From positions 15,802,283 to 15,866,282 of the forward strand of contig JAJEKV010000026.1 of the NCBI GenBank assembly GCA_021234155.1: DNA of 64,000 nt. The letters run 5' to 3'. Below the pieces are notes generated by a model, which was not told where the DNA came from, made no database searches, and saw only the letters and a program-made list of their open reading frames with translations. Source of the DNA: Isoetes taiwanensis (taxonomy: Eukaryota; Streptophyta; Lycopodiopsida; Isoetales; Isoetaceae). Shown here one piece after another: positions 10,358 through 20,310 of this stretch (positions are counted from its first letter, which is position 1; each line of letters starts with the position of its first letter). The position numbers and the translations under genes were made by a program.

Positions 10358-10863
10358 ATAGCTATAGATTGATAATATTTTGACATTTCATTTCGGTTCT
10401 GAGCTATACGGGAGAGATCTTGTAATAGTTTAGACGTAATAAGATTTGCATATACTTAATGACCTTAGGGTGAATGATACCTAGGCCAAAAGCTATTGCC
10501 ATAAAATATAAAGGCCATAGATAATAGATTAAAGCTAGTTTCGTCTAGTGAGTTTAGAGCACTACAAGAAAGGTGTTGCATAATCTGATGCAGACTAAAT
10601 GTGTGGTGACAGCAATGGTATAAACTGTAGATGCAAGATCTATAACTCATTCTTTATATTATACCTGTTTCTAAGAGAGAGATTAGGAAATACTTCATAA
10701 TAATCCTAAGTTATGAATATTGTGAATGATGTTTTAAGAGCTAAAGCGCCCAGTAATATAGTTATAGCTTTGATTCAACGGATTTAAATCTAATACATGC
10801 TATTTGATTATTATTTCTCCTGATACCATTTAGCTTAGACTGACTAATAGGGCAAAGGGCACA

Positions 10864-10958
10864 ATGGGTGATCAGCGAAGAGCTGAAAATCCCAATGTAC
10901 CTTTTGGCCCTTGCCTTGCTACCATTTTACGTGCTAACAAGGTATTGATTGGCTGCAG
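10864..10958 (+). other. Candidate PLE exon 2, R2 copy
   Basis: Identical to 4073-4167, with the same ATG and the same CTGCAG|GTACGG donor. Confidence 0.45.
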
Positions 10959-12120
10959 GTACGGGATTTTCTTCCCATTGTTCTCTTTTGCGTTATTTGC
11001 TGGTTTTTTGCTGTATGGAGGATGGAGATCTTGAAGAACAATACAACTTGATGATTCTGGATGACAAGAAGATGACTTTTCAGGATAAAGGGCTGTAAAA
11101 CTGATACTTCTCTTTTTCAAAATGATACTATTAACATATTTTAGTGTATGCTTTTTGAATGCTGGTCACATATGCAATTTTGCATCAGACATCATTATAA
11201 TAGCATAATGGCAGCATTCTTAGGCTGTTTCTTGCTTTATAGAAGCATGTTTTCATAACTACCCTGCTTCATACTCATATGTTAAACAGTTTGACATATT
11301 ATTGCTACCATGCTCTATGGGTTAAACATCTAAGTTAATCAATTATGCTTAAAAGCTTATTTCTGAATACTGTCTTCCGTTACGGGTACATTCCCTATTA
11401 AGTCTAAAGTTATGATAAAATGAAAGTTCTGCTGAGGAAGACAGGTTGCATGTCAAGAGATAGTTATGTACTGGATATCAGAATAGCATATAAGGAACCT
11501 GTTTGTGTCCCGGGTTAAGATAATACAAGTTCCTTTAGTAGATTCTACATGTTTACATTACGGTATGGTAATAGCTATGAAGTTAGTGGTCAAAACATTG
11601 ATAAACATGATTTGTTATATTACACAATAAGAAGGCTCAACAATAATACAAATGGTGAAAGTTGTTCTTTGACGTTTTAAAGTCCCATATAAAGATTAGA
11701 TATTTGGAGAGTTGTAAAATGCCAAGGTAAAGTTTGCACGAGTCCCTAGTTTGCTGGTTGCTACATGAATTATACCTCATTATCATTGTAATCGTAATTT
11801 TGTTGAGCAAAGGTCTCATATAACTGTGTGGTATAATATTCTTGAAACGTAATTATGTAAATTGGGTCTTACACGGGCCTTCCTAAGTAGTCTAAAATTC
11901 TACAGGCCAGTATCTTAATGATGAATAGTTTAAAGTTTTATGTTTCAATGGTTCTAGTCTACTTCTTTCTCAAGACATATGGTACTAAGATATATAATGG
12001 CTAAATTTAATGGGTAACAAGACACTGATCTAGAAATGCTCAATCTAGTATCAGGGTGATAATACTGCTAAGGGATTGACCGAGGCAGATGTCTGGTCTA
12101 GGTTGACTAGTTCAGACTGG

Positions 12121-12349
12121 TTTTTTTTTTTTTTTTAATGAACAAGTAAAGGTCGATCCCTGATATGCAATCAGGTTTTTCGGATCACCTATCTATTTTA
12201 GGGTTCCTCCTCCCTTGAAAAAGGAGTTTCTGTAAAATTTCTTACTTATATATATATATATAGAAGCCTTCAATTAAAAAAAAAAAAAAAAAGACCCTCA
12301 GGTCCATGGGAGAAACGATTACAAAACAATATAGTTTTCAAGCTGGGCA
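12121..12349 (-). other. LINE 3' UTR and poly(A) tail (minus strand)
   Basis: On the minus strand the LINE coding region is followed by about 210 bp of 3' UTR, including an internal A/T run (12275-12292) and a TA microsatellite (12248-12262), and ends in 16 A (12121-12136 as T on the + strand). The tail abuts the end of PLE repeat R2 exactly. Confidence 0.65.
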
Positions 12350-13348
12350 CTAAAGGCCTTGTGCCTCCAATGTAGTTCCTAATAAGTATAGATCCAACAG
12401 CTCTTTTCTTTCTTTCCAATATTCGCTGAGGTATGTACCCAATTTTTTTGGGGGTAGATGTAATAAACCATTCAAAGTGTTTTCGTGAATACCATATTGA
12501 TTGTGCAGATAATCAAATGCCGTGCAGTGAAGTAAGGCATGTTGTTCGTCCTCTACTACCATATCTAAGCAGCACAGGCAGTACCGTAATTCATGAGGAA
12601 TTCTGTTTGCCCTCCCAACTTCCACTTCCAGGTGATGAGAACTAAGTCTAATTTGAGAGATTAGTTTTCGTCTTTTTCGATCTAAACCTGATTTTAAATA
12701 GTCTTGCTCTCCATAAACCACCATGGGATTTATCTCTTTTCGATAAAATTCTCTTTTCGTCCGTAGATCCTGATTAGGCCATAAACGGTGCTGGGCCTTT
12801 TCCTCGACCCATTGCCTGATTCCTGCCTCTGTTTCAGGGAGTTCTTCAATCGGGATATCCCATAAACGAGCCCATTCAATCAGCCGCTTATACCATCCAG
12901 GGTAGCATTGATGATTTGACTCTTGAAGAGCTTGATACGGCAGCCGTTTTGTTTCCATCCTTTTTACTCTAGCATAGTACAACAGTGTTTGGTAAAGAGC
13001 TTCTACTTCTAGTGAGTACATGCCGCTTTCAGCCAAGAGCATCTCATATGGGGTCTGTAACTTTGCACCCAATTCTTCCAATAGGAATCGTTTCAGCACC
13101 TGTTCTATTTTCTTCCATTTGTGCCTTGCAAGTCCTGGCTCCCAGGCAGGGCAAGCATACAGAACAATGGTCTGCACTAGCATGCTAAATAGAAGTTTTC
13201 TAAGTGGCCATTGCCATATACAATTTTGCGAGCAATAACTCAAACATTTATATAAAGCTCTGTATCCTCCTGATATTCTTTTCTGGACCCCAGTATTCCA
13301 TTTGTAGTTATTGGAGAATTCGACCCCTAGATATTTATAATCCTTCAC
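12350..13348 (-). pseudogene. LINE RT C-terminal domain with CCHC-like finger
   Basis: A 332-codon open frame begins with YKYLGVEFS, the block after RT in many non-LTR elements (YLG), then helical thumb sequence (LLFSMLVQTIVLYACPAWEPG). Near its end is a Cys/His finger (YCLCCLDMVVEDEQHALLHC) typical of LINE C termini. Two in-frame stops just upstream (in 13349-13450) cut it off from the YADD box, so the element is inactive. The style (YADDVVLIA, HALLHC) is unlike the L1 copies elsewhere in the window and closer to RTE/Jockey/Dualen-type LINEs; the clade is not certain. Confidence 0.8.
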
Positions 13349-14288
13349 CTATTCCAGGCTCTCCCCATCTAGTACCATGTCAATATTTTCTCGTGCTCCT
13401 ATAACCATTACTTTGGTCTTTGATTTATTTACTTTCATTCCTGTTGAGCAGCAAAATTATTCTAGTGCCAACAAGTGTTGTTGAAGGCTCTCTTTAGTTC
13501 GTGCTATCAGTACCACATCGTCTGCATACAGGAGGATTTTTAGCACATATTGTCCCAGGTGAGCCCCATTTCCAGCAGCCACATTAAGCCATTCCTCTAG
13601 CTTGTCTATGAAGATTCTCGTAGAGCCTTTCTCCTGCTTGTGTCAAATTAGGAGGTACCTTCATATCCTGCATTCTCTCTCCAAGCTTTCCTCTTGACAC
13701 TCGATCGAATGCCTTTGTGAAGTCCACAAAACAGCAGTAAAGAGCACGTCCGTGCCCTTTGGATCCTTCTGTCATCACTCTAAGTGTTATCAGATGATCT
13801 ATCGTGGAGTGGTCTTTCCGGAAACCAGCCTGCCCTATGACCCTTATCCCAGCGTCTTCCGCCCATGAGCTCAATTTCTTCTCTATAATTGCTCCAAACA
13901 GCTTGGCCATGATGCTACTTATCATGATTGTACGGTAATTCGTCACTAACTCTCGATCTCCAGCTTTGAAAATGGTGACTATCCTGTTCAAGCACCATGC
14001 CTCAGGAAAACCGTTTCTTACTGCCTTAGAGGTTTGCCAGTTTAGTATGCACAGCATGGCCACTCCATTTTAATAGTTCCACCATCATTCCCTTGCAGTC
14101 ACGGGCTTTCCCATTATCCATCTTATACAAAGATCTACATACATCCTCTACTGTGATGAAGTCTGTTACTGCTGTATCATTCAAACATAATGTTGTTGCT
14201 GACGCACTTTCCAGACATCCATTCGTCACTCGAATGCATTGCAATACTATATCCACACTCTCTAGTGAGTTTGGGAAACAGATACGGT
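13349..14288 (-). pseudogene. LINE RT core (minus strand), 5'-truncated and frameshifted
   Basis: Reading from about 14288 downwards: ITVEDVCRSLYKMDNGKA (pre-RT), RIVTIFKAGDRELVTNYRTI (YRPI block), QAGFRKDHSTIDHL, FVDFTKAFDRV (motif A), and YVLKILLYADDVVLIA (motif C, about 13500-13545) before FCCSTGMKVNKSKTKVM. At least two frameshifts and two stops interrupt it. The YADD catalytic box itself is intact. The 5' end, with any endonuclease, is missing; beyond 14288 the sequence is Ty3 pol on the other strand. No target duplication is seen. Confidence 0.8.
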
Positions 14289-15580
14289 AGGCCCTTCCCA
14301 TAGACCTAGAATTCTGGGAGATACGGCAAAGTGTATCCAAGGAAGCCAGGACGGACAAGGAATGGGAGACCTTCCGCCATTATAAGAAGGCGGCTGAACT
14401 CCTTTATTATAAGGATAAGTTATATGTTCCCGAAACATCAGGAGTTCGCAAGCTCATTCTTCACGATACACATAACAGTCCCATAGCGGGGCACGCAGGA
14501 TTTATGAAGACATATTTCAAAATCCGCTCTAGCTATTTCTGGCCAGGAATGAAGAAGCACATTGCCAGGTACATTAAGCAATGCCAGATCTGTCAGCAAA
14601 CAAAGGCTGAGCAGTTGCGTATTCCTGGGGAGTTGCAACCCCTAGATATCCCCAAAGCAAAATGGGAAGTTATTACCATGGATTTTATCGTGGGGCTTCT
14701 GCGCACCTTAAGAGGGTTTGATGCCTTAATGGTGGTGGTCGACAAACTTTCTAAGATGGCACATTTTCTTCCATGTCGTACCACGGACACTACATTGGAT
14801 ATCGCCTTGCTGTTTACCAAGGAGGTGTTTCGTCTGCATGGGATGCCCCGTACCATTATATCGGACCGGGATCCTAAGTTGTTAGTACGTTTTGGAAAGA
14901 TTTCTTTAGCACTATTCAAACTAAGCTTGCCATGAGCACAGCTTATCATCCAAAGACAGATGGTCAAACAGAGCATACCAATCGCATAATTGAGGACGTG
15001 CTACGTAACTATGTCTGGAACAAGCAATCTCAATGGGCCGATTACATCCATTTGGTGGAATTCGCCTACAACAGTACTAGACAGGAGTCCTCAAGGATGT
15101 CTCCTTTCATGATCAATTACGGCTATCAGTGCCTTACTCCAGACATGTGGCATAATCCAGTTTCCAAGGTGGAAGTTTCTTAACAGCTGCTTACAGATAT
15201 GCAGGCACTAGTCGAAGAGGTTCGGGCATACTTGCTAGCTGCAAGAGCTCGGCAAAAGAGTCTTGTTGATCGACATCGCACACCCCAAGAATTTCAGGTC
15301 GGTGATTCGGTTTCGCTAAAGATCAAGATGAAGCAAGCCAAACTTAAGATTGGCAATTGTAAGAAGCTTGCACCTAGATGGGCGGGACCTTTTCAGATAA
15401 CCGAAAGGATAGGTTCTCAGGCCTACCGATTGGAGCTACCTGCACATTTAAAGGTCCATAAAGTTTTCCATGTAAGTCTTCTCAAGAAGCATTATCTGGA
15501 TCCAGAAGTTCTTGACAGACCAACACTTCTAGAGATGACCGAGGATCAGTTGGAGATTGTGCCTGAAGCTCTTCTTTGAT
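14289..15580 (+). pseudogene. Ty3/gypsy integrase fragment (chromovirus pol 3' part)
   Basis: In order: the HHCC zinc domain (HNSPIAGHAG ... YIKQCQICQQTK, about 14470-14600), the integrase catalytic core with ITMDFIVG (first Asp) and IISDRDPKL (second Asp), then, after a frameshift near 14885, AYHPKTDGQTEHTNRIIE with the catalytic Glu, and after an in-frame stop at 15181-15183 the C-terminal domain (FQVGDSVSLKI, WAGPFQITERIG, HKVFHVSLLKKH). This enzyme inserts element DNA into chromatin. The frameshift and stop make it inactive. Protease, RT and RNase H are missing upstream, where the minus-strand LINE begins. Confidence 0.9.
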
Positions 15581-16285
15581 CGCGAATATAAGCAAACCCT
15601 CAAATTTTGCAATACTTGGTACCCACAGAGGACGCAACATGGGTTCTTAAAGCAGATTTGGATAAGACTTACCTGGACTTTATGAAAGAATGCCAAGATC
15701 AAACCATTCAAGATGCAATCAACTCCAACCCTAACGGTAAGTATGGTATTATGGGTCCGACTGGGGTCATGTGAGAGAGATCTGACAGGGATCAAGCTAG
15801 GGGTTGGGTTACATGCATCTTAGATGGGGAGCTGGGCATGTAGGCATTCATGATAGGATGTATTCGTCTGCGACTATAATGGGAATATGGCCATTCCTTA
15901 CGCCGAGACGACATGCAAGCCCTAGGCATAATAGGATCCTTGCATTCATATTCTTTTTTAATTATTTTAAGGGGGGTGGTCCCTTCAACCACACTACTTA
16001 ATCAATTTATTTCGTAAACATTGATGTACTTTACTTCTGCAAGCCAGTAGAGCGTACTGATAGACTGCAGAAGAACCTGGACCTCAGCCTGGAAGCCAAC
16101 TCGTGTTTTTGAAATTTTATGTTATGAGTGTACTCTTGAGTATGACTGTTTCTACTACTTATATTTTTGTCCTATCACCTGGATATGTAATCTTTGTTGA
16201 CTTTAATAAGTATGACTTATCTTTCCATATATAATCTCCAATAACTCTAATGTTGAGGACAACATTAATCCAAGGGGGGGGAGAA
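15581..16285 (+). other. Ty3 chromodomain remnant, 3' UTR and polypurine tract
   Basis: Out of frame after the integrase stop, LQYLVPTEDATWVLKADL (about 15610-15665) resembles the end of a chromovirus chromodomain (..W....EDATWE). The rest is non-coding. A polypurine tract of G and A (16272-16285) directly precedes the LTR and would prime plus-strand synthesis. Confidence 0.6.
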
Positions 16286-17600
16286 TGTGACGTTCTAGGT
16301 ATTTATATGGTATACATACGCATACCATGACACGTCGCCAACATGTAACTAGGCCTAGGGGCCAAATTGGGGTTCGCCTAAAATGGATTTTATTAGCTAT
16401 GTTAATAAAATCAATGGATAATTATGGATTTTATTAGCATAATTAACCTAATTATGCTAATTGGAGCCTTAATTATTTAAATACCACTAATAAGGGGGTG
16501 CCACCTGGCCCAAATTGATTGGGTAAGGGGGGCTTGCTATTTTGGTTGGAGAAATAGGGGTCCTACCCCCATTTCAGCCCAAATTCGAATTGGGAAGTGA
16601 GGAGGAGCAGCAGCTACCAACTTTAGCCAATCTTTGCCAGTACTTGCCAACAGCCTCAAACCATGGAAGCCTTCCGTGACAACGGCTCCAGCCAAGAGAC
16701 TGGTTAGTCCCTAGATAGCCTCTATTTATGGTGACACTTCAGCACCATATAACGAGTATGATGGTGAATCGGGGGTGGGGTCCTGCCTAGCGCGGCTACA
16801 GGACCCCTATAGTGTGCTAGGCTTATAGCCGGTCACTGTGTGTGGGCCGGGTATGGGTCTGACACTTCCTAGGTCGCAGGAGACGTGCCTATATGGACGC
16901 CCTGGACGCGAATGGGCTGGTGAGCCGGCCTTTAGATTTAGGGGAGTAAGTCGGGTACGGATGCGGGGGTCACTAAGGGGGCACGTGTTCTCTAGTACAC
17001 CCAGGGATTCGTCATGCTCAGGGAGGAGACGCTTCTCTGACCTGCCTCATCGGACCGGGGAGATGTAACTCGGAGTAGTCCCATAGGGTGATTCCTTGGG
17101 ATTACGTCTCCGGGGGCTACAAGCACGTCATAGCATGATTCAGCCTATCTGCAAAGTGTGCACAGGAGGGGCGGATGGAGTGGACTACCCTAGCCATTGT
17201 CTTATGCCAGCCCATGCCATGTTATACTTCCCTATTGATATCTTGAGGCCCTGACTGTCAGTTGACCCCTTGGAGTCTGAGCCCATGCTAGCGCCTTGTC
17301 ATGATGTCTACTTCATGTTATTATGGTTATACTGTCTTTTCGTTTATGATGATGGATGGGCCACCCTTCGTGGTGGTATATTATTTAGCATGATTGTTGT
17401 ATGCTAACATGCATGTATGCTTCCGCTGTATAGGATTCCCATAGAGGACGTGGGATGAATGACACCTCCGTATTCCTCGCCCGGACACTTGGCCATCCCA
17501 AAAGTGGTCCGAGTATGATGGAGGGCCCTAACATGGTGATGTAATCGTCATGGGAGGGGAATTCCCGTATTTGTACGATGGGAGCATCGTATAGATTCTG
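16286..17600 (+). repeat. Ty3/gypsy 3' LTR (5' edge firm, 3' edge uncertain)
   Basis: It begins TGTGACGTTCTAGG directly after the polypurine tract. The interior is GC-richer than its surroundings and has no coding frame of note. The 5' LTR is not in the window, so the right edge cannot be fixed; sequence character changes near 17600. The same polypurine-LTR start recurs at 61318. Confidence 0.6.
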
Positions 17601-17857
17601 AGAGCGTCATAGCAAAGAATGCTTAAGTTTGGCACCCTTAGAAGTAAAGTTCCAGACTATGGCAATAACAAACCGATGTTTTCAGATTTTCCATAAGGCA
17701 AAATATAATAGCCAAAATAAGATGTAGTGGTTTCCAAACACTTTTGCAAGCAAAACATAGTACCTTTGTTTAGGAATAGCAGAAAAAGAAGCACACATCC
17801 TATGCAAATGTTTTCAGCTCTCTTATTTGAACCATTTTTTTCTTTCCTTTGCTTCCA

Positions 17858-18690
17858 TTAAGCAGGATCCAACTTTTCCTCGAATATGTCACTCTTGCAT
17901 TCAACTTCCCAAGTACTCCTAATATAAACTGGACAAAAGTAGAACATTAAGAAGAGAAGCCCGTACCTGGAGCCAATCAGTACAAAATTAGCCATAAACT
18001 GGGTAAATTTGCAAGGGCCAAAAGGTATGTTAGGCTTCTCGACTATCAACCGTTTGCCTAATGTAATCCTTTTGCCCAAGGATAAAAAAGAGCTCAGAAG
18101 AGAATGCCATAATATAAAGCAAATGAGAGAGTCAACATTTAATGATCTATATAGAAGATGAAACATTATATAAGAATAAAGACGTAACCTTCTATAATTT
18201 TGATTGGGAATGATCATGACCTTTTAAGCACAATAGTGCTAGAAAGATATATGTTTATACCCAAGGCTAATAAAAAAGCCCTATTAAACAACCTTACACA
18301 AACAAATATCTGGTTATCTTCCTTGTCAGAGGCATGCTCACCCAGATATTGGGTTTCAGCAACGAAATGTGAAGTATCACCATAGATCTGTCTATGGGAA
18401 TTTTGGAACCTTTTGTTTTGAGGCTAGCCACCATAGTTATGCTTGACACGTTTATTGTAATTATCCATATCTCTATCCAGATCTAAGCCTTGCATGCAAA
18501 AAGCTATTTTCCTATTAAGGATAGAATCATTCAAACGTTGCTTGGCCACATCATAAATGAGAAGGTCTTCTTCCAGGATAAGGTCCCATTAATCAATATC
18601 TTCAAAAGCTCAGGAAATCTTATTCAATGTATCAACCAGACTTAAATCGAGTCTGTCAAATCTTATGGGGAAGAGTCCAACAAATATTAG
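17858..18690 (-). pseudogene. Diverged relic of PLE 5' exons
   Basis: Reading on the minus strand, a basic then acidic segment ends in ASDKEDNQIFV (about 18300-18690), resembling exon 1 of the PLE (DEDPDYNQ then VFV). Further on, VEKPNIPFGPC ... VLIGSR ends at a donor CTCCAG|GTACGG near 17970. PLE exon 2 has AENPNVPFGPC ... VLIGCR and CTGCAG|GTACGG. Order and strand are consistent with a second, older family of the same group. In-frame stops are present and no ORF1 or RT follows. The exon-2 match is good; the exon-1 match is weak. Confidence 0.5.
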
Positions 18691-19059
18691 TTGTGATAGG
18701 GAATCCCGTTGCAGCCCCGCACATAAATCTCACGGAGATATATAGAAATTTTAGGCTGTTTAGAGAATAATATAATATTTAAGGGTTATACCCATATTCC
18801 AAAGGTTTGAACAAAACACCCGTTGTTCCCTTATTACATGTTAGATGTAAGTATATCTAATTAGATTACATTATGTTTGTTTGGAAAGAGTTAGAACCCT
18901 ATATGCCACTCATATCACCATACATGGTGATCCTATTTTTATGGTAGTAAATACCAAGTTTCTCCACTTACTAGGAAAAAGAACTCAATGTTAATTCATG
19001 TCTAACAAATCTTTCAAAGAGTATAATGCTTACTAAGTATTTAAATATATATATATATA
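18691..19059. other. No gene seen
   Basis: AT-rich sequence ending in a TA microsatellite (about 19045-19060). Nothing recognisable. Confidence 0.5.
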
Positions 19060-20310
19060 TTTTTTTTTTTTTTGAGGGTAAGAGTGTGTTTTTTTTGTTA
19101 TTAATAATAATAATAAAGATACAGAGAGTCCCCAGTGGGACAAATAGGAAGCATTAGGCCAATTATATGGGTTCTCTATGCATCAATGATGTGTGTACTA
19201 AGGGAAGTCCTATTCCACAACAACATAATGGTAGAGAGGCCCCATCTGGACAGTTACTCAGATTGCTTTTTCCACTAAACTCAAGTTGTTCCACCATTAG
19301 ACCTATCAAGAAAGTCTAGGTCCTCCGAGCTCATCCAGTGGCACTTAAAGTAGTTATAAAATCCTTCAATCTTACCAATTCTGTCCAATCCCTTATTGTA
19401 ACTCATCCCCATCTTCCTGTGGTGGGACAATGCCATTAAAGCAACTTCCTTATTGAAAAGACTCTTAAGTTTATCAATAGAGATGGATTGCCCCCCCAAA
19501 GCGACATCGCATCGATGTCTCCATATAACCCAGAGAGCCACACTAAGCAGGGAGGCATCAGTACAATCTCTGTCTAAGATCATAACAACATTCGGCCATC
19601 CAAGTTGATGCATATGCAGTCTCATAAGAGGGCATACCCAATACCAGAACTCAATAATTCTTGGACAGAAGAAGAGATGTGAAAGAGATTCGCTAGCCTG
19701 GCACCCAAGAGGACATAGGTCTGTAGACACAATTCCTCTATGGACCAGCTTCACTTTAGTGTTGAGACCTCCCTGGAGAGCCTCCCATCTAAAAAATTGT
19801 ATTCTCCTAGAGCATAAGGTTTTCCAGGAGTTTGCTAAGAGGAGCTTAGCTGCGGATCCATTCACTTGAAGCCTAGCCTCTGCTTTAAGAGGAGAGTCAT
19901 CACAAAGGGTCCGATATACACTTGCAACATTGTATGTCTCCTTACCTGCACAGGACTATGAGGAGAAGCTTAACATTGCCTATAATTTTCCGTAGTATCT
20001 TTCTATCACCCTCCCCTGCTCTTTGCACTTTGAGTTTAAATTCCGTCCAAGAGATCCATCTATCGATTTCCCAAAGATGCTGCAATTTTAGGATCCCATG
20101 GTCTCGCCATTTCTTAAAGATGCGAGGATGAACTAATGCCAAGGGACGTCCATTCTCTTCCCATACATGAATGTTCCAGAATATACTGGCTTTCCCAGCC
20201 TCTCGAGGTATAGTCATGGGGGAGCATACTGTTTGCACCTCCCTCCAAGCATAAAGAATACGCCTCATGACTGGGGAAGTGCCAGGGGCCACCTTAAAGT
20301 TACAAAAAGA
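19060..20310 (-). pseudogene. L1-type LINE 3' end (zf-RVT), minus strand
   Basis: On the minus strand from about 20310: a thumb-like stretch (EVQTVCSPM, IFWNIHVWEENGRPLALV, WISWTEFKLKVQ), then an open frame (19865-19281) with the zf-RVT finger (SRRIQFFRWEALQGGLNTK, CPLGCQASESLSHLFFCP) and a short tail (IEGFYNYFKCHWMSS). It ends with a 3' UTR and a poly(A) tail seen as T at 19060-19073. It is 5'-truncated, as is usual for LINEs, and the two frames are offset, so it is inactive. Its finger resembles the LINE at 843-2426 more than the one at 12350-14288. Confidence 0.8.

Larger units (their letters stand above)
2810..12120 (+). mobile_element. Penelope-like (PLE-type) retroelement with 2.5-kb direct terminal repeats
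   Basis: Order: T-tract of 23 (2810-2832), direct repeat R1 (2833-5326), internal region (5327-9616), direct repeat R2 (9617-12120), then a 16-T tract that is also the tail of the adjoining LINE. The internal region codes an unknown ORF1 and a PLE-type RT. The first coding exons lie inside the repeat and splice into ORF1. PLEs are known to keep introns and to carry LTR-like direct repeats from tandem arrangement; both fit here. There is no TG...CA terminus, primer-binding site, integrase, protease, GIY-YIG endonuclease or clear target duplication. The repeats are almost identical, so the insertion is young. No hammerhead ribozyme core was found. Confidence 0.7.
9617..12120 (+). repeat. Direct repeat R2 (3' pseudo-LTR) of the PLE
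   Basis: This 2,504-bp copy matches R1 end to end. It holds intact exon 1 (10046-10342) and exon 2 (10864-10958). It ends at GACTGG, directly followed by 16 T. In R1 the same point is followed by G, eight T and AGACAC, so the internal sequence expected of a further tandem unit is absent here. Confidence 0.9.

Noticed and set aside
12121-14288. LINE inserted inside a third PLE unit at the T-tract
   Set aside because: If so, PLE internal sequence (AGACACTTC) should follow beyond 14288; Ty3 pol is found instead.
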